Positions 33,264-44,908 of a DNA stretch of 64,000 bases are shown in pieces. The stretch comes from Terana coerulea. Lineage: Eukaryota > Basidiomycota > Agaricomycetes > Polyporales > Phanerochaetaceae. The stretch is from positions 62,001 to 126,000 of the forward strand of contig JAKOGH010000740.1 in the NCBI GenBank assembly GCA_024811115.1, in the 5' to 3' direction. The position numbers and the translations under genes are program-made. Position 1 is the stretch's first letter. Each line of letters begins with the position of its first letter. The notes beneath the pieces were generated by a model. The model saw only the letters and a program-made list of their open reading frames with translations. It made no database searches and was not told the origin of the DNA.

Positions 33264-33829
33264 ATGCCGCAGGTCGTGTACACACCCGATGCAATCCCTC
33301 CCATGCCCGTATTCTCACAAGCGGTAATATCCCGCGAGATGGTATATGTATCTGGGAACATCGGTTGCAACAGGGACTTGAAGACCTTGGTGGATGGCGG
33401 TGTCAAGGGTCAAACGGTGAGCGGTTCCATTTCTGGAAGGCTGAGAGGAATGACGCTTACACAGTTCTGTCTGCAGCGCGCGGCCTTGGATAACATGACC
33501 ACAGTCCTGAAAGCTGCTGGGTCTGGGCTGGAGCATATCGTAAAAGCCAACATTTACCTGACTGATATGGCGAACTTCGGTCAGATGAATGAGGTATATG
33601 CGCAAGTAAGTCACTATATCTGCGTAATGCCATATTGTGCCCAGACTGGAACTTAAGGCATATTTATGCAGTTCTTCGACAAGGACGCCATGCCTGCGAG
33701 GGTATGTAGTCCATATTTTTATAAAGTTTGGGTATCTCAACTCACTCGCATTCGCAGACTTGTGTATGCGTGAAGGAGCTTCCTCTGAAAGCTGACGTCG
33801 AGATCGAATGTGTCGCCGAGATTCCCTGA
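33264..33829 (+). CDS. RidA/YjgF (endoribonuclease L-PSP) family enamine/imine deaminase
   Basis: RidA proteins hydrolyse reactive enamine/imine intermediates made by PLP enzymes; the yeast counterparts are Hmf1 and Mmf1. Four exons (33264..33416, 33477..33605, 33672..33701, 33758..33829) give 127 residues, the normal subunit size. Landmarks: MPQVVYTPDAIPPMPVFSQA, the strand VYVSGNIGCNRD, the helix RAALDNMTTVLKAAGSGLEH, the strand IVKANIYLTDM, the conserved Arg in AMPARTCVCVKELPLKADVE, and the terminal VEIECVAEIP. Most active RidA proteins carry this Arg in a PARxxV-like motif. There is no obvious presequence, which favours a cytosolic Hmf1-like form. No frame break. Confidence 0.95.
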
Positions 33830-34487
33830 AAATGATGGTAAGGCTCTAAAGTCGTAGGAAAAATATATTCAACTGAAAAACCGTGCACAGTTACCGCGTG
33901 TTTTGGCGTTACTAGCACGTCGTTCCGAATGCGAACCCACTGTGAGATGTCCACCCCCTTGTACGTTCGAGGCCTTAAGCTTTGAGGCCCATCAGACGCC
34001 ACAAAGATGGGCGCTAGCCTTGTTCGAGCACTTTACGTCGAGCTATGAGCTCGACCTTGGTCAAGACCCACGGAATCTTTGTACTAAACCGTATTTTACC
34101 ACGATTCTAATACAAAGAGCGGTGTGGTATCAAATGCATGAAAGGCAAGTAACGGGATTGCTCTGGAGACGCATAACGCTTACAATACGTCTTCCGATGT
34201 CTGCGATCACAGTCATAGAATCTGGCACGCTTGGTCTAAGGGCAAAATCTCACTATGTTCGGCTCAATGCAACGAACAACCTTCTTGAGATCTTGACCTG
34301 GAAGATCTGTCGGCACAGAATTGCTGCCAAGCCAACTATACCCGTCCCCGCTACGGCCGTAGCCAACGTTTCATGTTACATTACTGCCCAAGTTATAGAA
34401 CCTAACTTAATACGCAAAACAGAGCCCAGTCAACCATCTATGAAGTACACGCTTGTGGAGCACATAAGTAGCAAGAAGTGATCCTGG
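33830..34487. other. Intergenic, no gene recognised
   Basis: One long frame (33903..34481, +) without domain or plausible composition is present. No repeats were seen. Confidence 0.35.
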
Positions 34488-35459
34488 ATGCACGTTGGAG
34501 GAAGTTTCACGTACGTCCGAGGGTCGCTACTGTGCCTGCGCGTCTGCTGCAAGTGCGGATGTGCGTGTGGTCCGAGCCCGCGCCCGTCTCTCAACACTTT
34601 TCGCGCGGGCGGCTCAGCACCGCAGATGTCGCCCAAGCCATTGGCACTCTACCAACACGTTCCTCGGTTTGGGTACGTACCAGGCACAGACGAGGGGCAG
34701 ACTGGCGACTTATATTCGCCGCCTAGACCGGCGGATCATCTTCGAAGCAATGGCGCATTAGCCTTTGACTTCGCAAGACCAGGTAAACCGAAATTTTATG
34801 CGCAAGGTACATGGAAAACAATCGGCAGCAAGGAGACGAGTCAATCTGTACCGCAGCACTGCCACCTCATGCTGCTTACCTCCGGAGCCAGTGCTTGGCC
34901 AGCTATTCATATCCACGACTCCTGAGGCAACGGAGTCGGACAGACTGAACGTCTGATTGGCCGTACATGTCGCCGTTCAAGTGTCTACATTTCGGGCGGA
35001 ACTACAGTGGGCGTTGGGCTATGGTAGCCTACGCGTCGTCGTACTCGGATGACGTTTATTAGTGGTATGTGTTCTAGACCTCCGTAATTTACCGCCCCTA
35101 CCGCAGGAAAGTATAAAGAGACGCTATGCCTTGGTATACCGCAGGCCTCGCGTCTCTCCAGCCACTGAAACTACCAGGCGAATACCTGACCGGCGACGAC
35201 CCTACCAACATGCCGAGTGTCCACGAAATGCCTTCCGGCCTCGTCGCCCAAATCGCGCTGTCGTCTGTGCTGCGAAGCTTTCGCGCTCTGAGACGCAATG
35301 CAGAGGAAACACTGCGGACGTCACTCCCCAGTACCGCGTTCGCCCTGCCCTCGTTCAGTGAGTATCTTTTGCAAGCTTTCATGCTGCACGATACTGATGC
35401 CGGGACGCTTTGTAGCTGGACCTTGGTTCACAGACTCCAGTTCGTTAGCCAAAGCCTGA
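34488..35459 (+). CDS. Candidate small multi-exon gene, unknown function
   Basis: Low-confidence model. A globular-looking stretch near 34630-34780 (ALYQHVPRFGYVPGTDEGQT, then DLYSPPRPADHL) is followed by a plausible donor at about 34783. A last coding stretch from 35126 (MPWYTAGLASLQPLKLPGEY, then SGLVAQIALSSVLRSFRALR) carries an intron at about 35360..35415. Splicing it out yields the C-terminus TGPWFTDSSSLAKA at about 35459. Introns between these blocks are not fixed and they might belong to separate genes. No family was recognised. Confidence 0.28.
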
Positions 35460-35757
35460 CGAGACAATGGCTTGGGGTCGAGGATCGCACTCGAACGACC
35501 AAAATAGCCCGCGTAGGCGACGCAGAGCGTTGGCCTGGGCAGCAGAAGCGTCGGCCTTCCAAGACTATAGACTCCGCGAGTGTTGGGCAGGTGGCCATCA
35601 TGGACAAATTTACAGTACTAAGTACAAATAGCCTAACACGTAATGGTCCACCAGTAGGCATATAGACAAGCCGCGTGTATCACGGGTGCAACTGTCTCTT
35701 CAACGAGTGGGATAGATAAAGGAGTGGAGTGGGTATAGACAGCAGACATAAATAAGT

Positions 35758-37360
35758 TCAGCGGGTGCGATTACTGTTCAGCGGCGTCGTCGAATCAACA
35801 CTGCTCATGCTGTCGATAGTGTGGACGCTGGCGTCACTAGCGTTCCTGTTGTGCGAGATCGGAGCCGAGAAGACAGACCGCATAGGCGGAGGGGTCGAGG
35901 ACGGATCTGCGGGAGCGAGTACGAATGGCGTAATACCAACGGCCTCGGGTGAAGACGCGTCGACGATCTTGCGCGGCGCAGAGAATGTTGGCAGGCCAGC
36001 GCCGTCGGACATGAGGCGCTGCGTGCTCACGAGCAGAATGGCGTTGACGAGCCCTTAGAGCATCAATCAGCCGATAAACGGTAAGACCGGGAGGTTTTAA
36101 CTCACCTTGGAGGTTGAAGAGGGTGTCAGTCAATATCATTGCCCAGAACGGAATATGTGCGCCGCCAAACTGGAAAAGCCGTGCTATGGCGACAGGGACG
36201 AGCAGCATGCTGTAGCATACCTAGTATGCAATTCAAACGTCAGAAGACGATGGAGAATAGGTCAAACGTCACGTACAGGATACCTAGAAGTAGACACAAT
36301 AGTTAGATTCTAGGTCATCAGATCGTGAAAACCATGTACATACCACACCAATCGAGCCGCAACACTCATCATAGACGAGTCGATCCAGTCTCGACTAATG
36401 GCAAGCATCCATCTCTCGCTCCTAGGTACAAAGCGTAGGTGCCAGCCGTCACTCCCATGAGTTAAATTGCCGCGGACACGGAGCAAAATGGCGATGTAGA
36501 GCAAGAAGCACAGTCCAGCGGACATGAACTCCTGTAGAAAATGGTGAGCATAAAGCCTATATAATCATGGCAGAATGGCCTTACAAAGAAGTACTCCAAA
36601 TATGTCTGCTCTTGGGGATATGCGTGGGTTATCCAACACCTGTGAGACGCGAATCAGCTGGCGGCTTTCCTGCCGACGATAAAACACACCAATAGCCAGC
36701 AGGACCGAAGTATGGACCTTTGGCCTTCGTCTGGATGGCGGCAGGGCCTATAGCGACTACGAATAGGATCGCCATCCAGCCGACGCCAAGTGTGATGTAC
36801 CGCAGCACAGCTGAGGACCTGGTCCGCAAGAACAGGATGCGGAAGACATATACTGAGAGCACAAAGGACCTGCATACACGCGTTCAGCTTGGCAATACGG
36901 TCTGACAAGGCCGGGGCCATCATGCTCACCACAAAGCAGTGCCGACATTCCCAGCTTGTTTCACTCCGCCTTGGAAGGTGCAGAGTGGACCAGCTTCCAC
37001 CGCACGGTCTGTTATCCACTTTCCGTTTATCACTGAGCCAATTGCCTGCAAGAGATTGGCAACCAAGAGCGAGATAAAGTATGGCATGACGTGGGCGGTA
37101 AAAGCGGGGACACGGAGGATCATAGCCTGCGGCGGAATTCAGCGTCGAGCCGTACGGTCTCATGAGGGATTTGCTACTCACCAGAAGAATGAAGAGTACC
37201 GCCATCCCAGACAGAGCACCAGCGAGAACCAGACTCTAATAGCCAGCTTTGTGAGCATTGAACTGCCAGAAAATACCAATTGCATGCGTACCACAACACC
37301 CTTTGCGTGAACGTCATCGTAAACCGCAGTGAGGGTCTGATCGCTATACCGGTAATCCAT
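35758..37360 (-). CDS. Seven-transmembrane G-protein-coupled receptor, Git3/cAMP-receptor-like
   Basis: A predicted plasma-membrane receptor. It starts MDYRYSDQTLTAVYDDVHAK at 37360. After a short intron, TM1 reads SLVLAGALSGMAVLFILL, then AMILRVPAFTAHVMPYFISL (TM2), then QAIGSVINGKWITDRAV. GPLCTFQGGVKQAGNVGTAL, the conserved Cys-containing TM3 entry, follows, with SVYVFRILFLRT. TM4 is YITLGVGWMAILFVVAIGPA. Further segments are FFEFMSAGLCFLLYIAILLR (TM5), SMLLVPVAIARLFQFGGA (TM6) and FWAMILTDTLFNLQG (TM7). The cytoplasmic tail is Ser/Thr-rich, ending TTPLNSNRTR. The overall pattern matches the fungal Git3/glucose-sensing and cAMP-receptor-like group; the ligand is unknown. About nine introns of 50-60 nt. 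Confidence 0.8.
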
Positions 37361-39080
37361 CGCAGAAGAAGAAAGCGTGTCCAGCGCAGTAATCACGACC
37401 TGCGTGAAGCGGGCCTGAGGAAGAGAGGCTCACTCTGTGAAGGTTGGAGGAGCCGTCGAGGTCCCGAAACACAATGACCTCGTTGTCTCATGCCCCATTA
37501 TGAGGAATCCAACTTGGCTGTATAGCCACCTATCTCTGGACATCATTGTCGCAGGTGTTCACACACATAATGGTGCGTGGGGGCATAGCATATCCGCATT
37601 CGTGGACGGATTTGACGGTCACCATGATGATTGATCCCATTTCATTGTCGGACTTCAACAAGTGCCTGAAACTCTCGTAAGAGTTGGAGGAAGGTCTAGA
37701 ATGAGCGATAAGTTTCTTTCGGGCTGGGTAAGAAGTACATAACTCACCGAGTCCTTTGGTTCTAACAGAAGGGCATAGCAGATGGAGGATGGTCGCACGC
37801 ACAAAGATCACCTTGAAGTTGCGAACAGTCACTCTTCAAAAAGACAGATCTGGAGACAATGATAGGTAATTCATACTCCCATTTGTGTCTGCTAGATACT
37901 GTTCATATACGCTGGGCATAACCAGAGAGTTGTTGCTCGTGACGATGCTCTCGGAGGCAGATTCATAAATGTGAAGGTCGCCGTGAGGTCAAACCTGTGC
38001 CACTGCCAGCGCTCGGCTACCTCGGCATCCAGGTTGGCCGTCGACAGTGAATGCTTTGAACGCCGCCCATTGGCCGCCCAATCATCTCAAGCTGTCACCA
38101 CCACCTTCCCTTGACCTCGACCAATCGACAATGAGCCTACGTTACTTCCACAATACCGCTCTGGAAACAATGTTAAGACCACAAATATTCGCAGTCGCTC
38201 TGTTGGGCTGGTCAGCTCGTAGGCCACAATGGCAAGATCGGGATCGGACTCATTCACTTCCCACTTGAACAATTCCTTTCGGTACCATGTCGACCAGGAC
38301 ATCTCGGAAGACTGAAGCGCATTTAGAAGAGCGGAGGGCGGTACTTTACTAGAGGGGATCTGCGATGGATTCACGCCAACTTGGTGAGAGCTGTGGCAGC
38401 CCATTTCCGGTGAGTACAATCACCTGTACGGCGGCAGGTAGTCATGGTTGCCACGAAGATGACATTGGAAGAATCTCGGAGAGGCTCGCCTCGATGAATG
38501 CCACGTCCTTTGTACCCGTTCAGGTATACTTCGCACTCATAAGAGTGTGAAGGAACCGTCCGACGTACGAGGACATAGAACGGAAAGCTGATACTTGGGA
38601 GATGTGCATCTGCCTTCTATCTTGTCCTGTTGTACTCCTTGGAAACGGAATTCTGACCCGTCTTCTGCTACCATAGCCCGCGCACCTTTAGTCAAGCAAC
38701 GTTATCTCATCTCAATCCCGACCTCACAGTCGTGATATCATTGACCACAAATACGGTTCTTATAGACTTACCACAATGAGAGTACGACGATAACGGAAGG
38801 CACTGTCACGGGTTAGGAACCTACGGACTAGGATTCAGTGGATTGCGGAATTGCCGTCTGTGTTGGCATCTAGGCGGGCTCACTCTACGTACGCTAAGCT
38901 TGTCAGCCCCCACCAGCAACGATACTCCGGCTACAGTCAGCCTCTTGGCCATGGTTAACATGTTTTTTCAGGAGGCTCCCTCTCTCTTCACCCTCGTCCT
39001 TCGCTTTCGAGTCGCTTCAGTCCCGCTATTTCGCTATCGCCAACCGCCGCCGCCGCCGCCACCACCACTACGACCAGAAG
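37361..39080. other. Region with protein-like fragments on the minus strand, no solved gene
   Basis: Fragments such as ECEVYLNGYKGRGIHRGE (near 38,530), SALLNALQSSEMSWSTWYRK (near 38,310) and DPDLAIVAYELTSPTERLR (near 38,230), plus VTVRNFKVIFVRATILHLLC near 37,810, suggest a multi-exon or decayed gene. I could not join them with consistent phases, and no domain was recognised. Confidence 0.3.
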
Positions 39081-39713
39081 ATGTCCTCAAGGCCCCGCAC
39101 CAATATCCTCGCCGACGCTACCAACCAATTTAAGAACGGCCTCAGGCGCATGACCAACGCAGCTGAACGACCGCTCGCGAAGGGCAAAGAGAACCGTCCA
39201 TCACAGTTGCGCATCGTCACGTCGCTCAACTCACCATCTCAAGCGTCCGCCGACCCCCATCGCTGGCAGCCCGTGGATGGGAACATAATCATCAAGGTCT
39301 CGGTCCCTCTGACGGACGACATCTGGCGCTTCAAGGTCCCGGAGAACATCTCCTTCCGCGCGTTCCGGGCGAAGGTCGAGCTCAAGGTCGGCTTTGCGGT
39401 CACTTTCGTCGACACCGCCGCGGCGAGGCGGGTGCTGTCCGAAGACGCGTTCCGGCGGTGGGTGGCGGGAAGGGTCAAGAATGGGAGGAACCAGCCGTTG
39501 ATGGCGCACAAGAAGCATTCCTCGACCGCGTCGACGCCCACCTCGCCGCTGTCGCCTGCGTTCCCCTCCACGCCCGTGACGCCGTTGAGCCCACTCACGC
39601 CCGTGACACCATTCACCCCATTCACGCCTATCTCTCCGCTTGTCTCCTCTGGCTTCATCACACCTACCGGCTCTTACTTCCCCAGCTACGCTCAGAGTGA
39701 GTGGTCCCCGTGA
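39081..39713 (+). CDS. PB1-like domain protein
   Basis: A single-exon gene of 210 residues starting MSSRPRTNILADATNQFKNG. Residues about 65-135 resemble the beta-grasp PB1 fold of fungal scaffold proteins: GNIIIKVSVPLTDDIWRFKV, PENISFRAFRAKVELKVGF and LSEDAFRRWVAGRVKNGR. PB1 domains mediate heterodimerisation through acidic and basic faces. The tail is a Thr/Pro/Ser-rich low-complexity stretch with repeated TPV/TPL/TPF units (TPVTPLSPLTPVTPFTPFTP), probably disordered and phosphorylatable. Function beyond protein interaction is unknown. Codon use is strongly GC-biased. Confidence 0.75.
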   Translation: MSSRPRTNILADATNQFKNGLRRMTNAAERPLAKGKENRPSQLRIVTSLNSPSQASADPHRWQPVDGNIIIKVSVPLTDDIWRFKVPENISFRAFRAKVELKVGFAVTFVDTAAARRVLSEDAFRRWVAGRVKNGRNQPLMAHKKHSSTASTPTSPLSPAFPSTPVTPLSPLTPVTPFTPFTPISPLVSSGFITPTGSYFPSYAQSEWSP

Positions 39714-39992
39714 AGACCTTCGCATATTTCACCGCACTGCTGCATCTTTGTCAATGTTATCTTTAGCATTCTACGCATGTTCCTTACAATCTTGTCATTC
39801 TTGCTCACTACTCCAATGCTATACGCTGCTCACTGTGATCATCGACATCTCTGCGATTGTCAGCCGCTTCACCATTCAGTGCGATATTGTCGGTCGGTCG
39901 GTTTGTGCAAGGGTCCGCTGAAGGCAGTATATGATTTATGAGATGGTAGCCTACGGGTGCCACAATCTGCCATATCTGCCCTTCTCAACTTT
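39714..39992. other. Short convergent 3' region
   Basis: Lies between the stop codons of the PB1-like gene (+) and the F-box gene (-). No additional feature. Confidence 0.4.
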
Positions 39993-41430
39993 TTACATCC
40001 ACAGCATCTCCTCGTCCATAACAAGCTGACCGAGCTTGATGTCGTCCGCAGATGGTACGGCAAACGCGCAGGAAGTTTCATCGCAGATGTCCTCCTGGAT
40101 GCCCGCCTCCGGGCTCTCCTGCAAGCACCGCTGCAGCCGCTGAACCACATCGGACGCCGCGTCACCAGACTTCTGTTCGACCTGGAACTCGAACTTTGGC
40201 GACGCCGGGAGGGACGGGTCGAACAGGTCCGCGACCGAGCGCAGCGACATGCGCCGCAGGCGCGAGTAGAACGGCGCGTTGTGGGGCTCGGCGCACGCGT
40301 GCATGAACTCCTCGAGCGCGACGTACTCCTCCGCCAAGTCGTCCTCGTGGCACTCCAGGCTCAGCGTGTCGATGGGCGAGTCCGCCAGCGCGCTGAGCGT
40401 CTCGGCGAGGTGCTCGACCGGGACCAGCGGCGAGACGTGCAGCTTCTGCAGGTGCTTGAGGTCGCCCACGCCGGGCCCGCGCGAGCGGCGCGCCGAGGGA
40501 GAGTTCTGAGACGGAGTGCGCGACCGCACCTACGATGCGCGCCGCGCACTCACGGTTGAACGCGGGCGGCTCGTAGCAGCAGCCGCCGACCTCGAGCACG
40601 GCGAGCCGGCAGTGTACGGGCGTCGTCGCCCAGCGCGCGTCGCCGAGGTGCGTGTCGCGCAGGCGCAGGCTGACCAGGCTCGGGATACGCAGGAGGGATG
40701 GGAGCGCGAGGCACGCGCCGAGCTGCGGGTGCGCGGGGATGTCGTCGTCCCCGACGAGGACTGGTACGAACGGGTAGGCCCCGACCAGCTCGGGCGCGTG
40801 CAGCGCGGAGCGGCAGATGCGGTCCAGGGTGAGATGGGTGAGATGGGGGATCGTGGCTGCTATCGAGACGACGAGGCGCTCGCTCCTGCACAGATGCGGA
40901 TCAGCACTGCGAAAGTTCCGAGGTGAGGAGCAGCGAAGGCTTACAGAGGCGAATTCTCGTCTTGCCCACAGTTACTGATGGACAGCTTCCTGAGAGCGAA
41001 CAGGTGCCCGAAGTAGGGGATGATGGAGGGTTTGAGGGATCCAGGAATGCTGAGAGTCAATGCTTCTACCCGAGAGCATCGACTCAGCAGCTCAGAGAGT
41101 GCAGCGGTAGCGCGGATGGGGGAAAATAGGCCATCCATGGAGAGGTCCACGCCCAACGTTCGAACATGGCGACAGTGCTCGGCTGGCACTGAGTCCAAGA
41201 ACGACCGTAGGGACTTTGAGCCTCGGAGGTTGACGTCCTGATATACAACCAGTTATGAGCGCATAGCCAACAGAAATGGGGCTAAGGCGTACCGTGTACA
41301 GGGTGGGTATAGATAAAGCATAAGCTTCTTGGCTTGTCTTCGAAAAGTTCGTGATGTCCTGAGCATCGAGGTGCTCAACGACGGCATACTTCATTTCTGC
41401 GGGGAGTCGATCCCATGAAGCAGGAGGCAT
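39993..41430 (-). CDS. F-box protein with leucine-rich C-terminal half
   Basis: A predicted SCF ubiquitin-ligase substrate receptor. Exon 1 (about 41293..41430, or from 41442) encodes the F-box: WDRLPAEMKYAVVEHLDAQD, then ITNFSKTSQEAYALSIP. Exon 2 (40945..41237) gives HVRTLGVDLSMDGLFSP and VEALTLSIPGSLKPSIIPYF. Exon 3 continues with LRR-like strands: IAATIPHLTHLTLDRICRS, LPSLLRIPSLVSLRLRDTHL and VGAVAHSVSELSLGAP. Downstream, in another frame, come VGDLKHLQKLHVSPLVPVEH and LSALADSPIDTLSLECHEDD, ending MDEEMLWM at 39993. The two frames join if one base is removed from the GGGCCC tract near 40473..40478. The many single-gene F-box/LRR proteins of agaricomycetes have unknown substrates. Confidence 0.78.
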
Positions 41431-41442
41431 GGTGCAGTACAT

Positions 41443-42318
41443 GTTGGCGACGAGGGATGTATGTGAGAGGGGTTCGAGGACTCCATGCTAGTGAGGACGA
41501 GGCTTTATAGTTCACATGCATCTTGCGACGACCTCGGGGCTTCTTCGTGATCGTCATCCCTGGGATCTATGCCACTGAGATAAGTTCATTACAAGCGCCG
41601 CGAAGGCGTGACGGCCCTGCGTCGGACGCCGAACGCACCTGAACCGGTGTCGCAGGCTGATGCGCCGGGGCGTGCACGCCTGTCGGATCCCCAATAATTG
41701 GCACATGTCACCCTGGGCTGCTGCTCACTGGAAACGCGCAGCGAGCAGGGGCCTCCCAAACTGATGTGGCTTGATGCAAAGTCGCTTTTCCACGCTCCCT
41801 GGCGGACTCTTGCCGGACGAGGCGTGCGCATAGCGCGTTGCTACATCGGCCACGAATCGCATCTCTCATTAGATGCCAGATGGCCTGCATGTAAATCTGT
41901 TTCAAAGAAGGTGACATGAAGCTGGCCTTGCGAGTCGGAGGGTCGGAGAAAGTCTCACCTCTCAGAACTCAGCCTCTTGGCTTGGCTTGCAATTGAGCCT
42001 CTCGTTCGCGCAAATACGGAGTTTCCATCGCAAAGGTGATTGAAGAAACGCGATGCAAGAATTTGATATATTGCTGGCGCGTATGGGTGGTCTGGACGAA
42101 CTTGAGATGAGGATGTGGTGGAAGTTGCGAGCAAGATGCAGTCCGGATGGCGACCAAAGTGACGGAGCGCGCTGCTTTGGCGCCTAACTACATGTCTTCG
42201 ACCACCACGAACCTGGAGACACTGGGAGCAGCTGCTTTGTGTTTTGCAACATGACTAGCTCAATCTTTCACATGCCCCAGGATAGTCATATTTCCGGACA
42301 GGGTCGCAGACAATCGAC
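41443..42318. other. Intergenic, no gene recognised
   Basis: No frame with domain similarity, no repeat, no RNA gene seen. Confidence 0.4.
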
Positions 42319-42719
42319 ATGATAGGAACCTCTATCACGCTCAAGAATGGAGCTGCTACCTCCGTGTTGCTGTCGGGCATAGCACACTCATTGGATCTCT
42401 CAGGTACGCTGCATTAAAGCTTATGGTATACTTGGTTCAGCCTTTTCTTACCATTCTGACTCGCCTACCGATTTCCAGACGAGCCTTCTAACATTCCCGG
42501 CCCGCCTGACTATCCCCGCGGAATGAATCCTGTCAGGGCTTCGTCAACACGTTCGCGGCACTGCACGCAGGTACGCCTATTGTCCAGAGTGGACCTCGGC
42601 GATCAAGAATGCATTGTGAACATTACTCCTCCCCTTCTAGGTATACCGAAGTATACTTCTCGGCTCAGGTCGAAGTCACAAAGAATATGAAGATGCCGTC
42701 TCTGACAGTTACCCAGGGT
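42319..42719 (+). CDS. Candidate short gene or gene fragment, unknown function
   Basis: Three exon-like pieces join with canonical splice sites. MIGTSITLKNGAATSVLLSG starts at 42319 and ends before an intron at about 42411. It is followed by DEPSNIPGPPDYPRGMNPVR, with probable continuation FVNTFAALHA after a one-base frame change at the AGGGC run near 42538. After an intron at about 42572..42640 comes YTEVYFSAQVEVTKNMKMPS, ending TVTQG before a GTAAGC. The end is not defined and the following MITE-like repeat may have truncated it. Family unknown. Confidence 0.35.
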
Positions 42720-42896
42720 AAGCTATACGATCCAGCACGTCCGATTGTCTGAGCTGCTCCTTAACCTTGCTTGGCCCTCGCTGTGTATGCAGGCTTGAAA
42801 GGGGGCTGTGCGCATGAATGCCGGCCTTGCCCTTCGCGGCCGACCATGTCCTCATCGAGCCTCCTGCAGCTAGTGCTCATGGCAGACCTGGAGAGG

Positions 42897-43215
42897 CCTG
42901 CCACGCCGGCAAGCCGGCAGAGCCGGCAGGCTGCCCTGGCAGGGGGTGGCAGGACTTTGGCAGGGACGGCCGAAGCGCCAGCCGGACCTTCCTCATTAGG
43001 CATCACGGCGGCCTGTAGGCAACGACCTTCCTCCGCAAGCCCATTTTCGAGGCTTCAGCAGCAACGGTGACCACTTTAGATCTTGTGCTTGGTAGCTTAT
43101 GTCGCATATACAGGCATAAATTCGCCCATATGATGTGCCACAGTGTTTCTCTGCCACCCCCTGCCGGACGGGCTCGGGCTGCCAGCCGGCTTGCCAGCTG
43201 CCGGCAGCCTGGCAC
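42897..43215. repeat. MITE-like element with GC-rich imperfect inverted repeats
   Basis: The left arm (about 42897..42954) includes GGCAAGCCGGCAGAGCCGGC and GGCAGGGGGTGGCAGG. The right arm read on the minus strand (about 43212..43148) includes GGCAAGCCGGCTGGCAGCCC and GGCAGGGGGTGGCAGAG. The arms enclose about 195 bp without coding capacity. Borders and target duplication are not resolved. Confidence 0.5.
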
Positions 43216-44908
43216 GGCAGCCTGGCGCGCCATTGCCAAGCACACTACCTGCAGCCCAAGCACCCAGCCTGAAGCGGAGACAGGTGGCTGCTGTGGAGAG
43301 GGGTGTGTATCCGTGTGTCGCGTCGTCCGACCCGGAAGTTATGCCTCTCGCGTCCGGACGCATGTAAAGGAACCTGCCCAAGACTCTCAAGCTTTCATTG
43401 CCGGCTTCTGTGGAGTGGAGTTTCACCTCAACTGGCATGCCGTCCTTGCCGCGTGTGTCGTGAGACGAGTACCCCTCTAAGACCCAGGCCCCGCATCTCG
43501 CCTGCAATGGAGATCCACTCTTTGCTACCCCTCCCCGATGGGCGGCTGTGCAGCAGCACCGAGGCTATGCGTTGACCATCGCGCTTTCCGACATAAACTG
43601 GCCATGTCCGGTTACTCAAATGTACGCATCCGTTATCCACGCAATTTGTGGCTGTCTATCTGATGCAGACTGTTCGTGATTGTAGGGATGAAAGCTAGTA
43701 TTCCCGGGCTTCTTAGTCCTCTCCGGGTCCAACGGGGCCTTCAAGGGTACTCCTGTTGAGCCTGCCTACGGCTCAGGCGTTCATAGGCTCCCTCTCGGCC
43801 GGCGGCTTGGTGCAGTCGTCCAATATCTTTCCAGGCCGCATCATAAGTGCGCTTTACATCCGACCGACAAGCACGACGGTAACCGCGTCCACTTGAAACG
43901 GTCCTCCCGACACACTCCACGACACCTCCCTCCACCTTCGCACACATACGTCGACCTGCTGCGGCGCGAGAAGCAGATGCAGCACGTCCCGGCGGCCTTC
44001 TTCCGGACATCTATCGGGTCGCGGACGTCAGAGTGCCTATGGCAATCGCACGAATGATACACGTCGCCGCCGCCGGTGCCAGTGCCTCCGAGCCTGTGAG
44101 GGCGAGCCCGGGATCCCCCTGCACGTCGGATTTGCGGGGAGGATCCCACAAGGTTCGCGCCCGATACAGTGGCTACGCTGCATCCTGTGGTGTGTCTGAG
44201 ACGCAATGAATGCGATGGTTGATGGGCGACTTTTGGCCGCAAGTTACATCATAGCGTCACAGCCCGCACGGTGATGACATCCGTGTACCACGGCGTGATC
44301 TATACTTCAACGTTTTCAACTGCTGATCCACAGCTGGACACTTGGGAGAAAATGATGATGTACGAAGGGTGCTGCTTGTTGGCTATCTAGTGACATCTGC
44401 TCATTGAGACGGAGGTTAACATTCATGGTGTTACGTATGTATGACCAGCTGAAAGAATGAGAGCATGACCCAGCCTCATCAGGAAATAACTATATATTGT
44501 TCTCAGTATGTCCATGCATGATTGAAAGCGGGACGGCTGTGGAGGGGTGCTAGAAATGCATATGTGGGGAGGGTCTGTGATAGTAAGGTCCCAAAATGAG
44601 GACGATGCTGACGCATATGTAACGTGCAGGAATCTGCACAGCTGCCAAACTATCAAGGGTAAACTCGTCAAGTATTTACACCCCATATGATGCAAGGTGA
44701 TCTGCGCCACGAAGAGATCACTTACCCAGATCAGCCGTGCGAACTTGAAGTGCTTATTTCACGAACTCACTTGCGCCACGAGCATTTGGCCATCAAACCT
44801 AGGGGTATGCTGATTCTACAGTATTAAACTAATGGTACAAAGGCTGACCCAAACCATACCCATACTCTCTGACAGTCTCGTATACCCCACTCAATAATAA
44901 CCTCGAGC
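43216..44908. other. 1.7-kb region without a convincing gene
   Basis: This is GC-rich up to about 44.25 kb and AT-richer after it. The minus-strand frame 43741..44010 has charged, helical composition (KRTYDAAWKDIGRLHQAA) but no recognised domain. I could not build a gene model. Confidence 0.35.

Noticed and set aside
39231..39725. 164-codon minus-strand frame rich in Arg
   Set aside because: It is the shadow of the GC-rich PB1-like gene on the opposite strand.
40162..40599. Continuation of the F-box protein in the Ala/Arg-rich frame
   Set aside because: After SELSLGAP this frame loses all LRR-like periodicity, while the neighbouring frame continues it. A one-base break is preferred.
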